From NCBI GenBank assembly GCA_019136395.1, contig JAGVUH010000206.1, positions 1 through 12,043 on the forward strand: a stretch of DNA of 12,043 nucleotides, read 5' to 3'. The position numbers and the translations under genes are program-made. This DNA comes from Gammaproteobacteria bacterium. GTDB taxonomy: Bacteria > Pseudomonadota > Gammaproteobacteria > Chromatiales > Chromatiaceae. The notes beneath the pieces were generated by a model. That model was given only the letters and a program-made list of their open reading frames with translations, searched no databases and was not told where the DNA came from. Every line of letters starts with the position of its first letter. The stretch's first letter is position 1. This document shows positions 7,279-12,043 of the stretch, in pieces.

Positions 7279-9032
7279 TGGGTCGCGTCCGCGCTGGCCA
7301 TCAGCATCTTCACCTCGGGGTGATCCGGCGGGACATTGAAGAGGCGCAAGGCACCCTGCATGATGCGGGCGAAGGCCGGGGCCGCCACCAGGCCGCCATA
7401 GTACTTTCCACCCCCGGGCTCATCGACCATGACCACCAGGACGAATCGGGGGTCCTTGGCCGGGGCCATGCCGGCAAAGACCGCCTGGTAGCGCCCGGCG
7501 GCATAACCGCCACGGCCGGCGGACTTCTTTGCCGTGCCGGTCTTGCCGGCGACGCCGTAGCCCTCGATGACCGCCTGCTTGGCGGTGCCCTTGGGAGAGA
7601 CCACCGTTTCCATCATGGCCCGTACCTCGCGCGCCGTCTTGGCGCTGAGGACCTGCTCCCCCGCCGGCTCCTGGGCTACCTTGAGCAGGCTGATGGGCTT
7701 GAGGAGGCCATCTGCCGCCAGCACCGAATAGGCCCGGGCCAATTGCAGGGGGGTTACCGAGAGGCCATAACCAAAGGCCTGGGTGGCGTACTCGAAGTCC
7801 GACCAGCGCTTGAAATGGCGGAACCGGCCGGTCTCCTCCCCGGGGAACTGGACCCCGGTGGGCTTGCCGAAGCCGACCCGGTCATAGAGGTTCCAGAGGG
7901 TCTCCTTCTTCATGCGCAGGGCCATCTTGACCACGCCGATATTGCTCGACTTGGTGATGACGCTGGTGGTATCGAGGCGGCCGTAATTATGGATGTCCTT
8001 GACGGTGTTACTGCCCACCGCCAGGGTCCCGGGGCTGGTGTCGATGGGGGTGGTCGGTGTCACCAGGCCCTGCTCCAGGGCGGCGGCGACGACGAAGGGC
8101 TTGATGGTGGAACCGGGCTCCATGACATCGGTGACGGCGCGATTCCGGCGGCTGCTCTGGTCGCCGCCCTTGTCGCCGTTGGGGTTGTAGGCCGGCTGAT
8201 TGACCATGGCCAGGATCTCGCCAGTACGGACGTCCAGGACCACCGCCGAGGCCGACTTGGCCTTGTGCTCCCGCACCGTGCGCATCAACTCCCGGTAGGC
8301 GAGATATTGCAGCCGCCGGTCGATGCTCAGTTCCAGGTCCTTGCCGTGACGCGGCGGGCGCACCCGCTCCACCTCGGCCACCAGTTGCTGACGCCCGTCC
8401 TTGATGACCCGGCGCAGGCCAGGCTCGGCGCCCAGCCAGCCATTGAAGGCCAGTTCCATGCCCTCGATCCCTTTGTCGTCCACATCGGTGAAGCCGATGA
8501 TGTGGCCAAAGATTTCCCCGCCGGGGTAAAAGCGCTTGTACTCGGTCTCCATGCCCAGTTCATGGATCTGGTATTGCTCCTTGATCCGGGCGACGTCCTC
8601 GGCCTGATCGGGCTCGATGCGGCGCTTGAGGTAGATGAAGCCCTTGTTCTGGCGCTCCGCCACCCGCTGACGCAGGTCCTGGACGGGCAGTCGCATCGCC
8701 TCGGCCAGTTCACCCATCGCCTCGGGAAAGTCCTTGAGCTTGCGGGGATCGGTCCAGACGCTGGCCACGGGGGAACTGACCGCTAGGGGTTCGCCGTTGC
8801 GGTCGAGGATCATTCCCCGCCGCGCCGGGATCTCCCAGTCGCGCAGATAGCGGGCCTCGCCCTCCTCGCGCAGGAATTCCCGCTCCAGCACCTGGCGCTG
8901 AAAGGCGCTCGCCACCACGGCGCAGAGCAGGACGCCGAGACCGCCCAGCAACAACAGGCTCCGCCCCCGGAAATTGAAGCGCTTACCCTCGCGGGCCGGG
9001 TCGCTCTTGCGCCTGGCCAAATCAACGTTCAT
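7275..9032 (-). CDS. ftsI: FtsI (PBP3), septal peptidoglycan transpeptidase
   Basis: FtsI is the division-specific class B penicillin-binding protein that cross-links septal peptidoglycan and works with FtsW. With the ATG at 9032 it has 585 residues (E. coli 588). It has a short basic cytoplasmic tail, one transmembrane anchor (about 25-45), a pedestal domain with RRGMILDRNGEPLAVS (71-86), and a transpeptidase domain. The active-site motifs are STIK (308-311, Ser308 nucleophile), SSN (362-364) and KTGT (497-500). A longer reading from GTG 9065 or ATG 9059 is possible. I prefer 9032 because of its nearby ribosome site and family length. It overlaps the ftsL end by 11 bp and murE by 4 bp. Confidence 0.95.
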   Translation of the reverse strand: MNVDLARRKSDPAREGKRFNFRGRSLLLLGGLGVLLCAVVASAFQRQVLEREFLREEGEARYLRDWEIPARRGMILDRNGEPLAVSSPVASVWTDPRKLKDFPEAMGELAEAMRLPVQDLRQRVAERQNKGFIYLKRRIEPDQAEDVARIKEQYQIHELGMETEYKRFYPGGEIFGHIIGFTDVDDKGIEGMELAFNGWLGAEPGLRRVIKDGRQQLVAEVERVRPPRHGKDLELSIDRRLQYLAYRELMRTVREHKAKSASAVVLDVRTGEILAMVNQPAYNPNGDKGGDQSSRRNRAVTDVMEPGSTIKPFVVAAALEQGLVTPTTPIDTSPGTLAVGSNTVKDIHNYGRLDTTSVITKSSNIGVVKMALRMKKETLWNLYDRVGFGKPTGVQFPGEETGRFRHFKRWSDFEYATQAFGYGLSVTPLQLARAYSVLAADGLLKPISLLKVAQEPAGEQVLSAKTAREVRAMMETVVSPKGTAKQAVIEGYGVAGKTGTAKKSAGRGGYAAGRYQAVFAGMAPAKDPRFVLVVMVDEPGGGKYYGGLVAAPAFARIMQGALRLFNVPPDHPEVKMLMASADATQ

Positions 9033-9309
9033 GAACCTTACCCCCAATGGTTCTGACATCCACACCCCGCGGCATGAACATGTCCAGCCGCGTCCGCGCC
9101 GCCGTCTCCACCCGTGGGTGGGTGCCCAGCGCCGCCTCCTCCAGCCGCAGCACGGCCCACTCCTCTTCCAGCCGATGGAGTTCCCGGGTCAGCGCCTGCA
9201 GATTGATGAATTCGATCCGCGTTTGATACTTGGCGTAGACGACCCCCACTCCGGAGGCGACCACGGCCAAGGCCAGCAGGGCGATCAGGAGCAGGTCCCG
9301 CAGGCTCAT
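9022..9309 (-). CDS. ftsL: FtsL, bitopic division protein
   Basis: FtsL is a small single-pass membrane protein that forms the FtsQLB complex and activates FtsW-FtsI. The 95-residue product has a very short cytoplasmic end, one transmembrane helix (about 5-26, [20 protein letters not shown]), and a periplasmic helix with regularly spaced Leu, Glu and Arg (about 33-62) that fits the family's coiled coil. It ends in a short tail beginning near MFMPRG. It is shorter than E. coli FtsL (121), mainly by a reduced cytoplasmic tail. FtsL sequences diverge, so the call rests on topology plus position between rsmH and ftsI. The ATG at 9309 overlaps the rsmH stop by 4 bp, with a GGAG 8 bases upstream. 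Confidence 0.9.
   Translation of the reverse strand: MSLRDLLLIALLALAVVASGVGVVYAKYQTRIEFINLQALTRELHRLEEEWAVLRLEEAALGTHPRVETAARTRLDMFMPRGVDVRTIGGKVHER
9036..9045 (-). promoter_or_regulatory. Probable ribosome binding site for ftsI
   Basis: The minus strand reads GGGGGTAAGG just before the ATG at 9032, inside the ftsL coding region. The G-run is 8 bases from the start. The two candidate starts further upstream (9059 and 9065) have no comparable site. Confidence 0.45.
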
Positions 9310-10250
9310 GACCGCCGCTCCGCCACCCGCAGCACCGCGCTGCGCGCCCGGGGGTTGGCCGCGACCTCGGCCTCCCCGGCATGCAGGGCCTTGCCGACGG
9401 GCTCCAGCCAGGCCTGGGTCGCGGTCGCCCGCAGCGGCACGCTCCGCGGAACCGGCTGACCCCGGGCCTGATCCCGGATGAACCGCTTGACGAGGCGGTC
9501 TTCGAGCGAGTGGAAACTGATCACCACCAGTCGCCCCCCCACGGCGAGGAGGTCGCGCACCGCCCCCAGGGCGGCCGCCAGTTCCTCAAGTTCGTGGTTG
9601 ACCTGGATGCGCAAGGCCTGGAAGGCGCGGGTCGCCGGATGCTTGCCCGGCTCCCGGGTCGGGCAGGCCGCCGCCACGATCGCCGCCAGCCGACCGGTGG
9701 TGAGGATGGGCGCCTGGCCGCGGGCGGTGACGATGGCGCGGGCGATGCGCCTGCTGAAGCGCTCCTCGCCGTATTCGTGGAGGACCCGGGCGATGTCCGC
9801 CTCCTGGGCCCGCGCCAGCCAGGCCGCGGCCGTCTCGCCGGCGCTGTTGTCCATGCGCATGTCCAGGGGACCGTCGGCGGCGAAGCTGAAGCCCCGTCCG
9901 GCCTCGTCCAACTGGGGCGAGGAGACGCCGATGTCCAGCAGCAGGCCATCGACGGCGCCCAGGCGCTCATGACGGCCCACGACCTCCCGCAAGCGGGAGA
10001 AGGGGGCATGTTCGACCTCCAGGCGCGGGTCCCGGCGCGCCAGGTCCGCAGCCACGGCCACGGCCGCCGGATCCCGATCCAGGACCAGAAGGCGGCCAGC
10101 GGCCCCCAGCCGGGCGAGCAGGGCGCGCGCGTGCCCGCCCCGGCCAAAGGTGGCGTCGAGATAGAAGCCATCGGGGCGAATCGCCAGGGCCTGCAAGGTC
10201 TCCTCCAGCAAAACGGGTCTATGCCCGGTGTCAGCCACGGGGCGGCTCAT
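9306..10250 (-). CDS. rsmH: RsmH, 16S rRNA m4C1402 methyltransferase
   Basis: RsmH (formerly MraW) uses S-adenosylmethionine to methylate N4 of C1402 in 16S rRNA at the ribosomal P site. The 314 residues match the E. coli length (313). Motifs are HRPVLLEE (10-17), the cofactor loop DATFGRGGH (32-40), [13 protein letters not shown] (103-115), RGFSF with DGPLDMRM (119-133), [13 protein letters not shown] (162-174), [15 protein letters not shown] (204-218) and [15 protein letters not shown] (243-257). The ATG at 10250 lies 4 bp after the mraZ stop. No clear ribosome site is visible, so re-initiation after mraZ is likely. Its presence in a wall-synthesis operon is normal for bacteria. Confidence 0.97.
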   Translation of the reverse strand: MSRPVADTGHRPVLLEETLQALAIRPDGFYLDATFGRGGHARALLARLGAAGRLLVLDRDPAAVAVAADLARRDPRLEVEHAPFSRLREVVGRHERLGAVDGLLLDIGVSSPQLDEAGRGFSFAADGPLDMRMDNSAGETAAAWLARAQEADIARVLHEYGEERFSRRIARAIVTARGQAPILTTGRLAAIVAAACPTREPGKHPATRAFQALRIQVNHELEELAAALGAVRDLLAVGGRLVVISFHSLEDRLVKRFIRDQARGQPVPRSVPLRATATQAWLEPVGKALHAGEAEVAANPRARSAVLRVAERRS

Positions 10251-10254
10251 CGAG

Positions 10255-10710
10255 TCAGATGGAAAGGGAGGCGAACTCGGGGGAGGACTCCAGCTCCGCC
10301 AGATCCTCTTCGTTCAGCCACTGGTCACGGCGCGCCACCCAGGTGTCCTCATCCCAGAGCTCGAACTTGTTGCTTTGCCCGATCAGGGCCACCCGCTTGT
10401 CCAGGCTGGCGAACTGACGCAGCTCCGGCGGCAGTTGCACCCGACCCTGACTGTCCATGTCCACCTCATGGGCGTGGCCGATGTAGAGGCGCTGCAACTT
10501 ACGCGCGGTGGGGTTGAAGGAAGGCAGCTTCTCCAGCTTGCGCTCGATCTCCCGCCAGTTGGGTTCCGGATAGATCAGCAGGCAGCGATCGGTGTCGATG
10601 GTCACCACCAGATGGGCCGCGCAACAGGACTGCACCTGCTCGCGATAGCGCGCGGGCATGGCCAGCCGGCCCTTGGCATCCAGACTAAGGGTGGAAACCC
10701 CCCGAAACAC
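10255..10710 (-). CDS. mraZ: MraZ, transcriptional regulator of the dcw operon (GTG start)
   Basis: MraZ is a ring-forming DNA-binding protein with two SpoVT/AbrB-like halves that represses its own operon. The 151 residues align along their length with E. coli MraZ (152). The first half has [24 protein letters not shown], with its DAKGR at about 11-15. The second half repeats the fold with [14 protein letters not shown] (about 85-98), followed by the conserved [11 protein letters not shown] (about 118-128). The start is GTG at 10710, with AGGGGG upstream. The GTG is fixed by the alignment of MFRG, the usual N-terminus. It is the first gene of the operon and its probable operator lies immediately upstream. 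Confidence 0.96.
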   Translation of the reverse strand: MFRGVSTLSLDAKGRLAMPARYREQVQSCCAAHLVVTIDTDRCLLIYPEPNWREIERKLEKLPSFNPTARKLQRLYIGHAHEVDMDSQGRVQLPPELRQFASLDKRVALIGQSNKFELWDEDTWVARRDQWLNEEDLAELESSPEFASLSI

Positions 10711-10733
10711 TGCCGCCCCCCTGATGGCGAAAT

Positions 10734-10763
10734 TGCTCCCTTTTACTCCACTTCACTCCACTT
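10734..10763 (-). promoter_or_regulatory. Probable MraZ operator, three direct repeats with 10-bp period
   Basis: Read on the minus strand, three 10-bp units follow each other: AAGTGGAGTG (10763-10754), AAGTGGAGTA (10753-10744) and AAAGGGAGCA (10743-10734). The core pentamers TGGAG, TGGAG and GGGAG are separated by exactly 5 bases. Known MraZ operators have this architecture: E. coli MraZ binds TGGGN repeats with 5-nt spacers, and mollicute MraZ sites are 10-bp AAAGTG-type repeats. The third G of TGGG is A in the first two units here. The site covers about +2 to +31 of the predicted transcript, so bound MraZ would block RNA polymerase. Confidence 0.8.
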
Positions 10764-10771
10764 CTGTCCTC

Positions 10772-10800
10772 ATACTAGGCAACCCAGCCCCACCCGTCAA
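10772..10800 (-). promoter_or_regulatory. Sigma70-type promoter of the dcw operon
   Basis: On the minus strand a -35 box TTGACG (10800-10795) is followed, after exactly 17 bp, by a -10 box TAGTAT (10777-10772). They match 5 of 6 and 4 of 6 consensus bases. Transcription would begin near 10765, giving a leader of about 55 nt before the mraZ GTG. The position directly in front of the MraZ operator supports the call. Confidence 0.7.
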
Positions 10801-10967
10801 GCGGAGAAGTGAATTTTCCTTACGCCTGTCAGCAAGTTAGAGACCTAATTGCATCTATTTCGCCACAATCGGGAAGAGGGCCAGATTTCAAGGGGATACT
10901 TCGTAAGCCTCATGCCGCACCAAAGAAGGGCGGTTTCGGGGAGCCTGACCATGGCCGTGCCAAGACC

Positions 10968-11011
10968 AAGAGGTGGGTGGGTATTTGGGTAGAGAGGAGA
11001 TGAAGGAAGGA
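10968..11011 (-). terminator. Possible Rho-dependent termination zone downstream of rnpB
   Basis: In the direction of rnpB transcription these 44 bases contain no G and are rich in C and T, with runs such as TACCCAAATACCCACCCACC. C-rich, G-poor, unstructured RNA is the known character of Rho utilisation sites. It begins about 40 bases after the rnpB 3' end and lies well before the mraZ promoter. The function is inferred. Confidence 0.35.
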
Positions 11012-11042
11012 CGGTGCCGGACGTAGGTTCCGGGGTCCGTCC
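11009..11042 (-). terminator. Weak candidate hairpin terminator of rnpB
   Basis: GGACGG (11042-11037) can pair with CCGTCC (11014-11009), with a second CCGG pair inside, 10 bases past the rnpB end. The transcript then reads TTCCTTC rather than a true U-run, so intrinsic termination here would be inefficient. It may serve as the RNA 3' structure or not be a terminator at all. Confidence 0.3.
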
Positions 11043-11051
11043 AGAAAATCG

Positions 11052-11431
11052 AGGTGGGAGTCGGCCTGTAAGCCGGGTTCTGTCGGGGACAGTCATTCAT
11101 CTGGGACGCACGTCGCCGTGCGCCTCTAGCGACCTACCCGGGGACACGCGCGGGCCGCGCGGCGCGGCGCAAGGCCGCTCGTCCCCCTATTTGGTCTTGC
11201 TCCGGGTGGGGTTTACCCTGCCACCGGCGTTACCGTCGGCGCGGTGCGCTCTTACCGCACCATTTCACCCTTACCGATCCGCCGCAGCGGATAGAGGCGG
11301 TATCTTTTCTGTGGCACTGGCCGTGGGCTCGCGCCCCCCAGGCGTTACCTGGCACCCTGCCCTATGGAGCCCGGACTTTCCTCCCCTCGCGCCGCTGACG
11401 CGGCCGAGCAGCGACTGTCCGGCCGACTCCC
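11052..11431 (-). ncRNA. rnpB: RNase P RNA, A type
   Basis: This is the catalytic RNA that removes 5' leaders from pre-tRNAs. Conserved stretches appear in order on the minus strand: GAGGGGAGGAAAGTCCGG, CCATAGGGCAGGGTGCCAGG, ACAGAAAAGATACCGCC, GGTAAGGGTGAAA, GTGCGGTAAGAGCGCACC, GGAGCAAGACCAAATAGGGG, and near the 3' end AGATGAATGACTGTCC and GACAGAACCCGGCTTA. The ends pair as helix P1: GGGAGTCGGCC (11431-11421) with GGCCGACTCCC (11066-11056), 11 bp. The 3' end is set at ACCT after P1, by analogy with E. coli. The resulting length of 380 nt is very close to the E. coli RNA (377). It lies 48 bp after batD and about 340 bp before mraZ. Confidence 0.97.
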
Positions 11432-11437
11432 ATGGGC

Positions 11438-11446
11438 AGAATAGCA
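11438..11446 (-). promoter_or_regulatory. Extended -10 promoter element of rnpB
   Basis: The minus strand reads TGC followed by TATTCT, an extended -10 (TGn plus -10 hexamer). It ends 6 bases before G11431, which is the first base of the P1 helix and so the predicted transcription start. No good -35 box is visible at the usual distance, and the extended -10 may compensate for this. Agreement between the promoter and the RNA 5' end is the main support. Confidence 0.6.
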
Positions 11447-11479
11447 TGGAACGGCTGGCCCACGGTCTGCCTGCGCGGA

Positions 11480-12043
11480 TTATCCAGACGCGGAAGCGGC
11501 ATAGAGAGGCGGCAAGGGATCCTCTCCTCCGGTCCGCCCCGGTGAACGTTCCGCCGCGACCGTCAGCACGGGCCCGAGATCCCGCCAGGCCGCGGGGCCA
11601 TCCCAGCCAGCGGCCCCGCCAGGGGCATAGAGACACTGATCCAGCCGCCCCATCCAGGAGGCGGCAGGCCCGCCCAGGCTGGCGGCGAGGGTTTCGAGCC
11701 GCCGGGGGGGATCCTCGGGCCAGCGGACTTGTCCCCAGGCAAGCAGGGCCTCGCGGGTGGCCCGGGGCTCCTGAGCCTGGCAAGCCTGCCGGACCCGCTC
11801 CCGGGCGGCCGCCAGGGAGGCGCGCGATACCTCACTCCCGCCCGTCCGGGCCAGGGAGACGGGGAACTGGCGGCGACGCTCCCGCCACCAGAGCAGCAGG
11901 GTCGTCAGCCACAGGAACGCGAACGCGGCGGCCAGCCAGGGCCAATGACCCGCGGGGAGCGGCCAGCCTGATGCAACCGCGGTTAGCGGGGTAGAGGCGC
12001 CATGAGCGGTGGCGGATGCGGGGGCGGCAGCCGTTCCGGGAGC
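11480..12043 (-). CDS. batD: BatD-like membrane protein, C-terminal part
   Basis: The open frame enters at position 12043 and continues for 187 codons to a TAA at 11482-11480; its start is outside the window. It has a Pro/Ala/Ser-rich stretch (1-32), one transmembrane helix (about 33-53, PWLAAAFAFLWLTTLLLWW), a basic RERRR stop-transfer, and a cytoplasmic helical domain. That domain has ATREALLAWGQVRWP (about 95-109), LETLAASLG (116-124), LDQCLYAPG (134-142) and AGWDGPAAWRDL (145-156). This tail is typical of BatD (oxygen-tolerance or aerotolerance) proteins, which accompany MoxR ATPase and VWA-domain Bat proteins. Those partners are not in the window. The function of the family is poorly defined. 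Identification is by recalled pattern, so moderately sure. Confidence 0.75.
   Translation of the reverse strand, partial: APGTAAAPASATAHGASTPLTAVASGWPLPAGHWPWLAAAFAFLWLTTLLLWWRERRRQFPVSLARTGGSEVSRASLAAARERVRQACQAQEPRATREALLAWGQVRWPEDPPRRLETLAASLGGPAASWMGRLDQCLYAPGGAAGWDGPAAWRDLGPVLTVAAERSPGRTGGEDPLPPLYAASASG

Larger units (their letters stand above)
10711..11051. other. Intergenic region between rnpB and mraZ
   Basis: This 341-bp spacer holds, from the rnpB side, a weak hairpin (11042-11009), a G-free pyrimidine-rich stretch (11011-10968), about 165 bp in which I see no supported feature (10801-10967), and then the mraZ promoter, operator and ribosome site. The 10801-10967 part looks richer in A and T than the flanking genes. 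Short open frames exist on both strands but show neither the G/C-ended codons of the neighbours nor a recognisable product. Confidence 0.6.

Noticed and set aside
7278..8786. 502-codon open frame on the plus strand, antisense to ftsI
   Set aside because: FtsI on the other strand has all its catalytic motifs. The antisense frame has no recognisable product or start signal.
9033..9065. Longer ftsI start (GTG 9065 or ATG 9059)
   Set aside because: The extra 9-11 residues have no ribosome site before them, and the ATG at 9032 gives the family length. It cannot be fully excluded.
10809..11003. Small plus-strand frame (64 codons) between rnpB and mraZ
   Set aside because: It begins with GTG inside the mraZ promoter region, lacks the G/C-ended codon bias of true genes here, and resembles no family I know.
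11271..11783. 170-codon minus-strand frame crossing the batD end and rnpB
   Set aside because: It is out of frame with the BatD reading and continues into the RNase P RNA; it is a shadow.
11014..11994. 326-codon plus-strand frame over rnpB and batD
   Set aside because: It runs antisense through the structured RNase P RNA and batD, so it cannot be taken as a gene without transcript evidence.
1..12043. CRISPR array, tRNA genes, insertion sequences, phage or defence genes
   Set aside because: No regular spacer-repeat pattern, cloverleaf, transposase or related domain was found on either strand. The region is a conserved housekeeping locus.

Overview
The window is a GC-rich stretch of a bacterial chromosome, and nearly every gene in it lies on the minus strand. 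It carries most of the division and cell wall (dcw) cluster in the usual order for Gammaproteobacteria: mraZ, rsmH, ftsL, ftsI, murE, murF, mraY, murD, ftsW, murG. Upstream of the cluster are the RNase P RNA gene (rnpB) and the 3' end of a batD-like gene. The protein sequences resemble Pseudomonas and E. coli homologues, and rnpB is the bacterial A type. The strong preference for G or C at third codon positions suggests a high-GC gammaproteobacterium, possibly a purple sulfur or related lineage. That placement is inference and was not tested by a search.

Layout, from high to low coordinates (the direction of transcription): a partial batD ends at 11480. rnpB (11431-11052) follows, with an extended -10 element just in front of it. 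A spacer of about 340 bp comes next. It holds a 44-nt stretch with no G in the transcript sense downstream of rnpB, a weak hairpin, a good sigma70-type promoter (-35 at 10800-10795, -10 at 10777-10772) and a three-unit, 10-bp-period MraZ operator at the predicted start of transcription. The dcw genes then run almost without gaps from 10710 to beyond position 1. Five junctions are 4-bp ATGA or GTGA overlaps or close equivalents, two overlaps are longer, and the largest gap is 19 bp. This points to one translationally coupled operon.

The genes form one pathway. MurE, MurF and MurD build the UDP-MurNAc-pentapeptide in the cytoplasm, MraY moves it onto the lipid carrier (lipid I), and MurG adds GlcNAc (lipid II). 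FtsW and FtsI polymerise and cross-link septal peptidoglycan, and FtsL is part of the complex that activates them. RsmH methylates 16S rRNA, and MraZ is the autoregulator of the operon.

I see no new enzyme system, mobile element, CRISPR array or phage gene. The most unusual signal is a pair of degenerate 12-bp tandem repeats with a similar unit. One lies in the N-terminal coding region of ftsW and the other forms an in-frame low-complexity insert in murF with atypical codon use. Other points of interest are the MraZ operator variant, non-ATG starts for mraZ, murF and mraY, and a possible Rho-dependent termination zone after rnpB.
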